DNA from: Myxococcales bacterium
GTDB lineage: Bacteria > Myxococcota_A > Polyangia > Haliangiales > Haliangiaceae
Length of the DNA stretch: 64,000 nucleotides
Reading direction: 5' to 3'
Assembly (NCBI GenBank): GCA_016707895.1
Contig: JADJGV010000002.1
Coordinates: forward strand, 682,001 to 746,000
The position numbers and the translations under genes were made by a program. Under the pieces are notes generated by a model, which was not told where the DNA came from, made no database searches, and saw nothing but the letters and a program-made list of their open reading frames with translations. Below are positions 52,055-60,013 of this stretch, one piece after another (the stretch's first letter is position 1; every line of letters begins with the position of its first letter).

Positions 52055-53194
52055 ATGACCCGCATCGCCGTCGCCGCCGCCCTCGCTGCCCTGGTCGCCT
52101 GCGCCGATGACCCGACCGGTGGCGACCCGGGCGATCCCGACGGCGGCGGCGGCCAGCCCGACGCGCCCGGCGGTGGCGACGGGGACGGCGGCCCCGGCCC
52201 GGCGCCCAGCGGCCTGGTGTTCGGGCCGTACAAGGACACCAGCATCCACATGAACTGGAACACCAACGTCATCTCGACGCAGGTGTCGGGGCCGATGATG
52301 CCGCTGGCCGCCGAGCTGGCCGCCAACGGCGGCAAGACGGTGACACTTTCGTTCGCCACCGGCGAGTGCGGCAACGAGAGCTGGGGCGGCATCCCGGGCG
52401 CGGCCATGGCTACCGCCAACGTCGCCGGGTTGACCGCCGCCGGCGTCGACTACCTGCTGGCCACCGGCGGCGCCGCGGGCTCGTTCACCTGCGGCAGCGA
52501 CGCCGGCTTCATGACGTTCATCGATCGCTGGATGTCGCCGCACCTGGTCGGCATCGACTTCGACATCGAGGCCGGGCAGTCGCAGGCGGTGATCGCCGAG
52601 CTGATGCGTCGCGCCGGCGCCGCCCACGCGCGCTACCCGAACCTGCGCATGAGCCTGACGCTGGCGACCCTGGCCAACAACGACGGCGCGACCACCGCGC
52701 ACTCGCTGGGCGCCGCCGCGCCGAGCAGCTTCAACGTCTACGGCGACTGGACGATGGCCGCGGTGAAGGCCGAGCTGGGCTGGGACGGCACCGAGGCCGA
52801 CTGGCCGAGCTACCTGACGGTCAACCTGATGACGATGGACTACGGCGCGCCCGGGTCGGGCGTGTGCGTCGTGCGCGGCGGCAGCTGCGACATGGGCCAG
52901 TCGGCGCTGCAGGCCGCGTACAACCTGCACGACCACTGGCGCGTGCCGTGGGGCGCGATCGAGCTGACGCCGATGATCGGTGGCAACGACGTGCAGGGCG
53001 AGACCTTCACGCTGGCCGACGCCGACACCGTCGCGGCGTTCGCGATCGAGCGCGGCCTGGCCGGCGTGCACTACTGGTCGTACGACCGCGACGTCGACTG
53101 CCCGCCCGGCGCGGCGTCGCCGATCTGCAACTCGATGGGCGGCGCCGGGGCCCACGGCTTCCTGCAGCGGTTCCGCGGCGCGGGGATGCCCTGA
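52055..53194 (+). CDS. GH18-like (chitinase-type) lipoprotein
   Basis: A 379-residue protein with the lipobox LVAC, a long Gly/Asp/Pro linker and a TIM-barrel domain. LVGIDFDIEAG fits the GH18 signature DxxDxDxE, and LTVNLMTMDYGAPG and AIERGLAGVHYWSYDRDVDC resemble the later barrel strands. GH18 enzymes cleave beta-1,4-linked N-acetylglucosamine. The catalytic Glu is present (E in DFDIE). Surface-anchored glycan hydrolysis is inferred. Confidence 0.8.
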   Translation: MTRIAVAAALAALVACADDPTGGDPGDPDGGGGQPDAPGGGDGDGGPGPAPSGLVFGPYKDTSIHMNWNTNVISTQVSGPMMPLAAELAANGGKTVTLSFATGECGNESWGGIPGAAMATANVAGLTAAGVDYLLATGGAAGSFTCGSDAGFMTFIDRWMSPHLVGIDFDIEAGQSQAVIAELMRRAGAAHARYPNLRMSLTLATLANNDGATTAHSLGAAAPSSFNVYGDWTMAAVKAELGWDGTEADWPSYLTVNLMTMDYGAPGSGVCVVRGGSCDMGQSALQAAYNLHDHWRVPWGAIELTPMIGGNDVQGETFTLADADTVAAFAIERGLAGVHYWSYDRDVDCPPGAASPICNSMGGAGAHGFLQRFRGAGMP

Positions 53195-53197
53195 GCG

Positions 53198-54331
53198 TCA
53201 GGCTGCGTGGCCTAGCCAATCGGCGAACGCGTCGATCGAGCGGCGCTGGTCGGCGACGTAGCGCGCCGCCTCGGCGTGGCCGGCCTCGACGACCAGGGCG
53301 TGGTTGGCCGGATCGCTGAGCGTGAGCACCGCGTCGAGGAAGCCGCGGATGGTGGCGTCGTGGCGGGGAGCGTCGTGGAGATCGTCGTCGCTGCCCTCCT
53401 CGGGTCGCGGCGGGACCTCCACGACCAGCCCGCCGCACCACGCGCGCGCCGGGCACCGCGAGGTGCACACCACGGGGACGCCCGCGAGCTGCGCTTCGAT
53501 CACCACGCGGCCGAAGGCCTCGTCGCACAGCGACGGCACGAGCAGCATCGCCAGGCCCGGGTAGAACCCGTCGAGCGTCGGCGCGGCCGGCACGATCTGC
53601 AGGTTGGCCAGGCCGGTGGGCATCGCGGTGTAGTCCGTGGCGCGGCCGGCCCAGCCGCCGGTCGCGACGAAGCGGCGGGCCGGCAGGTTGGCCGCGACGT
53701 TCAGGAACACCACCGCGCCCTTCTCGGCGCACAGGTTGACCATGCCGATCGCGCCGTGCGGCCCGGGCGGGGCGGCGGCGCCGGCGGCGATCGGATCGAT
53801 GGCGTTGAGCAGCACCATCGGCGGCGCCGCGTCGGGGCGAGCCAAGCGTGCGGCGGCGTCGGGCGACACCGTCGCGAGCGCGATGCCGGTGAGGTCGGAG
53901 GCGCGCAGCGCGTCGAGCGCGGTGCCGTTCTGCGCGATCAGCAGCACGCGATCGTGGTGGAGGCGCGCGATCCGCGCCAGCCGCGGCGTACCCCAGGGGA
54001 CGACGACGACGTCGGCGCGCACCGCGGCGAGGGCCGCCGCGACGGCGACGGTCAGCGCGCGCTCGAGGTCGTCGGCCAGGCGAGGCGCCGGGCCGATCGG
54101 CAGGTCCAGCGGATGGACGTGCAGCGGCACGCCGGCGATGGCCGGCGACGTCCCGATGCTGACCTGCGCGAGCCAGCGGCTCAGCGTCGGCTCGTGGCGC
54201 ATCGGCAGCGCGACGATGACGGGGTCGTGATCGCGCGCGCGGAGCTGGGCGCACCAGGTCAGGGTGGCGCGGTCGGCGCCGTTCATCCACGCGCCGATCG
54301 GATGCGACACCAGGAACGCGACGCGACTCAT
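53198..54331 (-). CDS. Glycosyltransferase, GT-B fold (GT4-like)
   Basis: A 377-residue protein with a GT-B layout: N-terminal SRVAFLVSHPIGAWMNGADR, a middle VVVPWGTPRLARIA, and the C-terminal nucleotide-sugar domain AIGMVNLCAEKGAVVFLNVA, LVPSLCDEAFGRVVIEAQLA then GVPVVCTSRC. The EAFGRVVIEA motif carries the conserved GT4 Glu pair. ATG at 54331 overlaps the upstream stop (ATGA). Probably modifies a cell-envelope glycan; donor and acceptor unknown. Confidence 0.8.
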   Translation of the reverse strand: MSRVAFLVSHPIGAWMNGADRATLTWCAQLRARDHDPVIVALPMRHEPTLSRWLAQVSIGTSPAIAGVPLHVHPLDLPIGPAPRLADDLERALTVAVAAALAAVRADVVVVPWGTPRLARIARLHHDRVLLIAQNGTALDALRASDLTGIALATVSPDAAARLARPDAAPPMVLLNAIDPIAAGAAAPPGPHGAIGMVNLCAEKGAVVFLNVAANLPARRFVATGGWAGRATDYTAMPTGLANLQIVPAAPTLDGFYPGLAMLLVPSLCDEAFGRVVIEAQLAGVPVVCTSRCPARAWCGGLVVEVPPRPEEGSDDDLHDAPRHDATIRGFLDAVLTLSDPANHALVVEAGHAEAARYVADQRRSIDAFADWLGHAA

Positions 54332-54858
54332 GGCCGCGGCGCCGCCTCGAGGCGCAGCCGTCGCGCGGGCGCGGCGGGCGGCGTCGCACGCCATGCCTCG
54401 ACGGCCGCGTGCCCCGCGGCCGCCCAGGCCTCGAGCTGCGCCAGCCCCGCGGGCGTCGCCGCGTGCGCGGCGGCGGCGTCATCGACCACGAGCAGCTGCG
54501 GGTGCGGCGGGTCGGCCGCGAGCGTCGGCGCGTCGTCGGCGTGAAGCACCACCGCGTCCGGCGACGTCGCGCGCACGACGTCGCGCAGCGCCGCCTGCGC
54601 GATCCCGGCGAACGCGGCCGCGACGAGGCACGGGTCCAGCTCCGCCGGCGCCAGCACCCGGCGCAGCACCGCGGGGCCGACCGCGTGCTCCCCCAGCGGC
54701 AGGGCGCTGGCCCAGCGCGGGGTGTGCCAGATCAGCGCGACGTCGTGGCCGCGCGCCCCCAGCGCCGCGGCCATCGTCGTCAACGCCGAGCGCGGCGCGG
54801 CGTCGGCGTCGACCGGGGCGCAGCCGAACACCAGGAGGCGCACACCGCAGGGTACCAT
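54328..54858 (-). CDS. Orphan GT-B-like N-terminal domain protein
   Basis: A 176-residue protein resembling only the acceptor-binding Rossmann half of a GT-B enzyme: VRLLVFGCAPVDADAAPRSA, TMAAALGARGHDVALIWH and VVRATSPDAVVLHADDAP. No sugar-nucleotide domain follows; the stop overlaps the full-length glycosyltransferase gene by four bases. It may be a subunit, a truncated duplicate or a sugar-binding regulator. ATG at 54858 or GTG at 54843 are both possible. Confidence 0.5.
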   Translation of the reverse strand: MVPCGVRLLVFGCAPVDADAAPRSALTTMAAALGARGHDVALIWHTPRWASALPLGEHAVGPAVLRRVLAPAELDPCLVAAAFAGIAQAALRDVVRATSPDAVVLHADDAPTLAADPPHPQLLVVDDAAAAHAATPAGLAQLEAWAAAGHAAVEAWRATPPAAPARRLRLEAAPRP

Positions 54859-54865
54859 CGGCGCC

Positions 54866-56053
54866 TCACATCCCGCACACCCAGTGCGGCCACGCGCCCT
54901 CGAGGTAGTTGCCGGCCGCCATGCACTTCACCGCATCCGGCTGCGGCTGGACCGACGACCCGTTGAAGCCGCTCAGCGCCGAGTCGGGGGCCGCGATGCA
55001 GGTGTCGCCGGTCGGGACGGCGCTGTAGTTCGACATCCGGACGCCGCCGCACTGGGCGTTGCACACGGTGGCGATGCGCGAGTCGAGCTGCCTGCCGACC
55101 GCGGCCCAGTCGGTGCCGCACTGTGCGCCTGGGCTGACCAGCGTGTCGTAGGCGGAGTCGAGCCACACGCGGAACCCGTTGCACTGGGCCATCATCGCGT
55201 TCTGCGCGTTGGCGTCGTTGTTGCTGTTGTGGCCATAGCGCGGCACGCGGTAGTGCGGGATGGGCCAGACCGTCAGGTCGCGCAGGTGCGACCACCGCGC
55301 CGGATCGGACGTCGGGCTCACGCCGTAGTTCATGCGGTTCGTGAACGGCATCGGGTCCGTCGGGTGCGGGTCGTCGTTGTCGTTCTTGGCCACGTTGGGA
55401 ACGGTGTAGGCGTCGTTGCCGCACAGCCGGTCGCAGAAGCCATCCCGCTCGGCGAGGCCGATGCACATCAGCATCGCCTCCTTGTAGGCGGCGGGCTGCT
55501 TGCCGCCCGTCGTGAACTCCACGGTGGTGTTGACCGTGCTGTGCGCCAAATCGTCGAGGACCGTCCGGCCGTGGTTGTGGTTCTTCGAGTCCCATTCCTC
55601 CTTCGTCGGAGCGGAGGTGGTGCGCTGCGACTTGGTCGTGTCGCCGACGCCGTCGCCGTTGGTGTCCTCGCACCACAGGCGTTCGCTGTCGGTCTTCGAC
55701 GACGAGGTGAAGCCCACGCCGGTGTGCCATCCGCCGGCCCAGGTCACCGAGTACTTGGTCGCGCGCAGCCGGTACGTGTAGGTGGTCGTCGCCCAGCCCG
55801 AGGTCTTCGGCGCCGGGTAGCGGCCCTGGGCGGGGGCCGGGATCGGCGCGCAGCTCCGGCCGCAGCTCTGCACGCACGGCGAGGTCGGCGCCGGATCGCA
55901 GGTGCTGCCGCTGCCGCTGGTGCCGCTGCCGCTGCCGACGGCCTGTTCGACGGCGCCGATCTCCTCGGGCGTCAGGTCGGTCTCGACGCAAGCGGCCTGG
56001 ATGCTCGCGAGCACCAGGGCGCCGGTGAACGTAATCCGCGTGAGCTGGGGCAT
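54866..56053 (-). CDS. Cys-rich lipoprotein, unknown function
   Basis: A 395-residue protein starting MPQLTRITFTGALVLASIQA, with AACVETD as a probable lipobox, then a Ser/Gly linker (QAVGSGSGTSGSGS) and a domain with many paired Cys (CVQSCGRSCAP, CDRLCGNDAY, CNAQCGGVRMSNY). Asn/Thr/Trp-rich strands (TTYTYRLRATKYSVTWAGGW) and lower local GC set it apart from neighbours and suggest recent acquisition or a surface-exposed, fast-evolving protein. No family recognised. Confidence 0.6.
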   Translation of the reverse strand: MPQLTRITFTGALVLASIQAACVETDLTPEEIGAVEQAVGSGSGTSGSGSTCDPAPTSPCVQSCGRSCAPIPAPAQGRYPAPKTSGWATTTYTYRLRATKYSVTWAGGWHTGVGFTSSSKTDSERLWCEDTNGDGVGDTTKSQRTTSAPTKEEWDSKNHNHGRTVLDDLAHSTVNTTVEFTTGGKQPAAYKEAMLMCIGLAERDGFCDRLCGNDAYTVPNVAKNDNDDPHPTDPMPFTNRMNYGVSPTSDPARWSHLRDLTVWPIPHYRVPRYGHNSNNDANAQNAMMAQCNGFRVWLDSAYDTLVSPGAQCGTDWAAVGRQLDSRIATVCNAQCGGVRMSNYSAVPTGDTCIAAPDSALSGFNGSSVQPQPDAVKCMAAGNYLEGAWPHWVCGM

Positions 56054-56117
56054 GCCCGTAACGAGTGCAACCACCGGGCCGCGCTGTGGAGCCGCTGGAA
56101 TGCGCGGTGCGCGCGGC

Positions 56118-56165
56118 GAGTGTCAGGCCCGCCTATCACGCCGACCCTTGAGTGACAGGCCAGCC
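56118..56165. repeat. Direct repeats of 16 bp spaced 32 bp
   Basis: GAGTGTCAGGCCCGCC (56118-56133) and GAGTGACAGGCCAGCC (56150-56165) match at 14 of 16 positions. The 32-base spacing is close to three helical turns, which suits two operator half-sites on one DNA face, upstream of the Cys-rich lipoprotein gene. Confidence 0.45.
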
Positions 56166-56804
56166 TTACAGCGCGCGGTTGGGCGACGACCGCCGCCACA
56201 CCAACGCGTGGTTGTTGGCGGGCAGCGCGACGGTCTCGCGCAGCGCGATCCCGTGCCCGGCGGCCAGCGGGGTCAGGTCGTCGACGTCGCGCACGCCCCA
56301 GCGCGGATCGCGCGCGCGCAGGTCGGCGTCGAACGCGGCGTTCGAGTCGGCGGTGAACGCGCCGCCGAAGCGGTACGGGCCGTAGGTGACCAGCGGCGCG
56401 CCCGGCGGCAGCGCGCGGGCGGCGCCGGCGAACAGCGCCTCGGTCGCGGCCCACGGCGCGATGTGGATCATGTTGATGCAGACGATCGCGGCGAGCGGCG
56501 CGCCGTCGTCGAGCGGCCACGGCGCCACGACGTCGAGCGCCAGCGGCGGGTGCAGGTTGGGCAGCGCCGCCTCGGCGCGCCACGCGGCGATGCTGGCGCG
56601 GGCGTCCTCGGACGGGTCGCTGGGCTGCCAGGTCAGGCCGGGCAGGGCGGCGGCGAAGTGCACGGCGTGCTCGCCGGTGCCGCTGGCGATCTCCAGCACG
56701 ACGCCCTCGGCCGGCAGCACGCGGCGCAGCACCTCGAGGATCGGCGCGCGGTTGCGCGCGGTGGCGGGGGCGAAGCGGCGAGCGTCGGTGGGGGCACGCG
56801 CCAG
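56166..56804 (-). CDS. DUF938-family SAM-dependent methyltransferase, non-canonical start
   Basis: About 212 residues. Motifs: RNRAPILEVLRRVLPAEG, VLEIASGTGEHAVHFAAALP (SAM motif I), LTWQPSDPSEDARASIAAWR, INMIHIAPWAATEALFAGAA, and YGPYRFGGAFTADSNAAFDA, all typical of DUF938. Conserved sequence (RRFAPATARNRAP) extends upstream of the only GTG (56732), yet no ATG, GTG or TTG lies between it and the upstream in-frame stop. CTG at 56804 is used as the likely start; the true start may be another near-cognate codon. Divergent from the YCII gene. Confidence 0.72.
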   Translation of the reverse strand: MARAPTDARRFAPATARNRAPILEVLRRVLPAEGVVLEIASGTGEHAVHFAAALPGLTWQPSDPSEDARASIAAWRAEAALPNLHPPLALDVVAPWPLDDGAPLAAIVCINMIHIAPWAATEALFAGAARALPPGAPLVTYGPYRFGGAFTADSNAAFDADLRARDPRWGVRDVDDLTPLAAGHGIALRETVALPANNHALVWRRSSPNRAL

Positions 56805-56820
56805 CCTAGCCCGGCTGGCG
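56799..56820. other. 8-bp perfect hairpin at the methyltransferase start
   Basis: CGCCAGCC and GGCTGGCG enclose a six-base loop and are followed on the plus strand by ATTTTC, as in a weak terminator. On the minus strand the hairpin covers the likely CTG start of the methyltransferase and could hinder its translation. Confidence 0.4.
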
Positions 56821-56919
56821 ATTTTCGGTGGGCGTGTCGATCCGGGGCGCGGCCGTTCGTGTAGCAGGTGCCCGACGCGCGTCGCGGAGGGCTACCCTGA
56901 CCCCGCGAAGGAGACCGCC

Positions 56920-57267
56920 ATGAAGTACGTGCTCAACATCATCCAGCCCGATGGTCCGCCGCCGCCGCCCGAGCGGCTCGACCCGATCATGCGCGACGTC
57001 TACGCGTTCATGGCCGAGCTCGAAGCGGCCGGCGCGCGGGTGTGGAACGCCGGCCTGGCCCCGGCGAGCGCATCGACGATGGTGCGGGCCAAGCCGGACG
57101 GCGAGGTCGAGCTCGCCGACGGCCCCTACGCCGAGGGCAAGGAGCACATCGGCGGGCTGGTGGTGGTCGAGGCCGCCGATCTCGACGGGGCGCTGGCGTG
57201 GGCCGGCAAGCTCAGCCGCGCGATCACGCTGCCGATCGAGGTGCGCCCGGTGGCCCACGGCGGGTGA
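56920..57267 (+). CDS. YCII/DGPF-domain protein
   Basis: A 115-residue YCII-related protein with MKYVLNIIQPDGPPPPPERL at the N-terminus and the signature DGPYAEGKEHIGGLVVVEAA. Its stop overlaps the sigma-factor start (TGATG). In ECF42-type systems such DGPF proteins are encoded directly before a sigma factor with a C-terminal TPR-like domain. A GAAGGAG site lies eight bases before the ATG. Confidence 0.92.
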   Translation: MKYVLNIIQPDGPPPPPERLDPIMRDVYAFMAELEAAGARVWNAGLAPASASTMVRAKPDGEVELADGPYAEGKEHIGGLVVVEAADLDGALAWAGKLSRAITLPIEVRPVAHGG

Positions 57268-58469
57268 TGCGCGCCGCGGTCGAGCAGGCGTTCCGCCAGT
57301 GCTACGGCAAGGCCGTCGCGGTGCTGACCCGCGTCTGCGGCGATCTGGCGCTGGCCGAAGAGTCGGTCGAGGACGCGTTCGCCGCGGCGCTCGAGCGGTG
57401 GCCGCAGACCGGCGTGCCCCCGAGCCCGATCGGCTGGATCATCACCACCGCGCGCCACCGCGCGATCGATCGGCTGCGTCGCGAGGCGACCCGCGACGAG
57501 CGCCACGCGACCGCGGCGCTGGTGGCGTTCCCCGACCACACCGAGGAGGCCAGCGTGCGCGACGACTCGCTCCGGCTGATCTTCACCTGCTGCCACCCGG
57601 CGCTGGCGCCGGCCGCGCAGGTGGCGCTGACGCTGCGGCTGATCGGCGGGCTGTCGACCGCGGCGATCGCGCGGGCGTTCGCGGTGCCCGAGACCACCAT
57701 GGCGCAGCGGCTGGCGCGGGCCAAGGGCAAGATCCGCGACGCCGGCATCCCGTACCGCGTGCCCGAGCCGCCCGAGCTGCCGGCGCGGCTGGGCGCGGCG
57801 CTGGCCGTGGTCTACCTGATCTTCAACGAGGGCCACACCGCGACCAGCGGCGACGCGCTGGTGCGCGGCGAGCTGTGCGCCGAGGCGCTGCGGCTGGGCC
57901 AGCACCTGGTCGAGCTGCTGCCCGACGAGCTCGAGGCGCGCGGCCTGCTCGCGCTGATGCTGCTGATCGACGCCCGCCGCGCCGCCCGCACCGACGCCGC
58001 CGGCGAGCTGGTGCCGCTGCCGGCGCAGGCGCGCGATCGCTGGGATCGCGACGCGATCGGCCTCGGCCTCGGCCTGGTGCACGGCTGCCTGCGCGCCGAC
58101 CGGCCGGGGCGCTACCAGGTGCAGGCGGCGATCCAGGCGGTGCACGCGGTGGCGCCGACCGCGGCGGCCACCGACTGGCCGCGGATCGTCGCGCTGTACG
58201 ATCTGCTGCGCACGCTCGACGCCAGCCCGATCGTCGCGCTGCACCGCGCGGTGGCGGTGGCCGAGGTCGACGGGCCCGCGGCGGCGCTGGCGGAGCTCGA
58301 GGCGCTGCCGCTGGACCGCCACCACCTGTGGCACGCGGTCCGCGGCGATCTGCTGGCCCGGCTCGGCCGCACCGCCGAGGCCCGCGCCGCGCTGGCGGCG
58401 GCGGCCGCGCGCACCGACAACGCCGCCGAGCAGCGCCACCTGGCCCGCCGGCTGGCTGCGCTCGGGTAG
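57267..58469 (+). CDS. ECF sigma factor with C-terminal helical-repeat extension (ECF42-like)
   Basis: A 400-residue sigma-70 family regulator. Region 2: QCYGKAVAVLTRVCGDLALA and ESVEDAFAAALERWPQ; region 4: LTLRLIGGLSTAAIARAFAV then PETTMAQRLARAKGKIRDAG. After region 4 comes a ~230-residue helical extension (YLIFNEGHTATSGD, then repeated Ala/Leu helices), about twice the length of a minimal ECF factor, as in ECF42. The adjacent YCII gene and the absence of an anti-sigma gene fit this group. Target promoters unknown. Confidence 0.92.
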   Translation: MRAAVEQAFRQCYGKAVAVLTRVCGDLALAEESVEDAFAAALERWPQTGVPPSPIGWIITTARHRAIDRLRREATRDERHATAALVAFPDHTEEASVRDDSLRLIFTCCHPALAPAAQVALTLRLIGGLSTAAIARAFAVPETTMAQRLARAKGKIRDAGIPYRVPEPPELPARLGAALAVVYLIFNEGHTATSGDALVRGELCAEALRLGQHLVELLPDELEARGLLALMLLIDARRAARTDAAGELVPLPAQARDRWDRDAIGLGLGLVHGCLRADRPGRYQVQAAIQAVHAVAPTAAATDWPRIVALYDLLRTLDASPIVALHRAVAVAEVDGPAAALAELEALPLDRHHLWHAVRGDLLARLGRTAEARAALAAAAARTDNAAEQRHLARRLAALG

Positions 58470-58479
58470 ATTCGGCGCC

Positions 58480-59310
58480 ATGCAGGTCTATCTCAGCGTC
58501 GATCTCGAGGGTGTGGCCGGCGTGGTCCACGTCGACCAGACCCGCCGCACCGGCCACGACTACGAGCGGGCCCGGCGGTGGATGACTGCCGAGGCGTCGG
58601 CGGCGATCGCCGGCGCGTACGACGGCGGCGCGACCGCGGTGCTGGTCAACGACGCCCACGGCGACATGCGCAACTTCGTGCTCGAGGAGCTCGACCCCCG
58701 GGCCGAGCTGATCTCGGGCTCGCTCAAGCCGCGATCGATGGTCGAGGGCGTCGCCACCAGCTTCGGCGTCGCGCTGTTCGTCGGCTACCACGCCGGCGCC
58801 GGCAGCCGGGCCGGGATCCTCGACCACACCTACTACGGCCGCGTCGTGGCGCGGCTGCGGGTCGGCGGCCGCGAATGGAACGAGACCGCGCTCAACGCCG
58901 CGGCGTGCGGGGAGCAGGGCGTGCCGGTCGGGCTGGTCACCGGCGACGCCACCGCCTGCGCGCAGGCCAGATCGCACCTCGGCGACGTGGCCACGGTGTC
59001 GGTGAAGGACGCGATCACGCGCTACGCCGCGCGGGCGGTGCACCCGACCGTGGCCTGCGAGCGGATCCGGGCCGGCGCCAAGGCGGCGGTCGAGCGGGCC
59101 CGGGCCGGCGGCCTGTCGCCGTTCCGGCCGGCGCCGCCGTTCGATCTGGAGATCGACTTCGTCAACGCCGCGTGCGCCGACGCCGCCGAGCTGGTGCCGC
59201 ACACCCGCCGCGTCGACGGCCTGACCTGCGCCTACCGCGCGCCCGACGCCGCGACGCTGCTGCAAGTCATCCAGGCCTGGACGATCCTGGCCGGCACGAC
59301 GATGGTGTGA
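58480..59310 (+). CDS. dppA: D-aminopeptidase, peptidase M55 (DppA)
   Basis: A 276-residue M55 zinc peptidase releasing N-terminal D-amino acids. Metal ligands and motifs fit B. subtilis DppA: SVDLEGVAGV (Asp/Glu ligands), VNDAHGDMRNF (His), FVGYHAGAG (His), GREWNETALNAAACGEQGVP (Glu). The ATG follows the sigma-factor stop by ten bases, so it may belong to the same transcript. Its stop lies next to that of the convergent TetR gene. Confidence 0.92.
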   Translation: MQVYLSVDLEGVAGVVHVDQTRRTGHDYERARRWMTAEASAAIAGAYDGGATAVLVNDAHGDMRNFVLEELDPRAELISGSLKPRSMVEGVATSFGVALFVGYHAGAGSRAGILDHTYYGRVVARLRVGGREWNETALNAAACGEQGVPVGLVTGDATACAQARSHLGDVATVSVKDAITRYAARAVHPTVACERIRAGAKAAVERARAGGLSPFRPAPPFDLEIDFVNAACADAAELVPHTRRVDGLTCAYRAPDAATLLQVIQAWTILAGTTMV

Positions 59311-59311
59311 G

Positions 59312-59932
59312 TCAGCGGCGCCGCGCGGGCGGCGCGAACAGCCGCAGCACCGTCGCCAGCGTGCGCACCGGCAGCGTGGGATCGATCGCGCGCTGGACGC
59401 CGAGCCCGACGCCCAGGCTGAGCAGCGCGACGCCGATGTCCTCGGCCGGCAGCGGCAGCGTCAGCCGGTGCGCGGCGGCGTAGGCGGCGATGAGCTCGGC
59501 CACCCGCGCGCGCACCTCCTGGTGGCGGCGCGCGACCTGCTTGGCCAGCGCCGGGTTGCGCGACGCGTGGACGCCGAACTCGACCTCGAGCCGGGTCCAC
59601 GCCGGATCGCCGATGTGCGCGTCGGCCCAGCGCTCGAGCCCGGCGGCCAGCGCCTCGACGGTGGTCGCGCCGGCGATCGCGCGGCCGAGCGCGGCGATCT
59701 GCTGGGCGCGGATCGCGTCGAGCACCGCCTGGCACAGCTCGACCTTGCTGGGGAAGTTGGAGTAGACGGCCCCCTTGGTGAAGCCGGCGGCGGCCGCGAT
59801 CGCCTCCATCGACGTCTCGGCGTAGCCGTCGCGCAGCAAGCAGGTCGTCGCGGTCGCGAGCAGGCGCGCGCGGGTCTGGGCCTGGCTGTCGGCGCGGCTG
59901 AGCTTGGCGGGGGCGGCGGGGCGGCGGGGCAT
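59312..59932 (-). CDS. TetR-family transcriptional regulator (paralogue C)
   Basis: A 206-residue repressor; HTH region ARLLATATTCLLRDGYAETS then MEAIAAAAGFTKGAVYSNFP, with a ligand domain ending VRTLATVLRLFAPPARRR. It differs from paralogues A and B. It is divergent from the patatin-monooxygenase-SDR operon across a 73-base gap that holds an inverted-repeat operator, so it probably represses both itself and the operon. ATG at 59932 is chosen over 59950, which adds only six residues. Confidence 0.9.
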   Translation of the reverse strand: MPRRPAAPAKLSRADSQAQTRARLLATATTCLLRDGYAETSMEAIAAAAGFTKGAVYSNFPSKVELCQAVLDAIRAQQIAALGRAIAGATTVEALAAGLERWADAHIGDPAWTRLEVEFGVHASRNPALAKQVARRHQEVRARVAELIAAYAAAHRLTLPLPAEDIGVALLSLGVGLGVQRAIDPTLPVRTLATVLRLFAPPARRR

Positions 59933-59991
59933 GGCGGTGGGCGACGGCACGGTAGCGAACTTCGGCCTTGCCGTCGATTCGGATTCCTATA

Positions 59992-60013
59992 GTATCCAGA
60001 TACCCATGGTATC
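59992..60013. promoter_or_regulatory. Candidate TetR operator overlapping the patatin start
   Basis: GTATC-CA-GATAC and GATACC-CAT-GGTATC overlap, giving three half-sites over 22 bases. The patatin ATG lies inside the second dyad, and TATAGT just upstream could be its -10. Repressor bound here would block both transcription and translation initiation. Confidence 0.6.
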
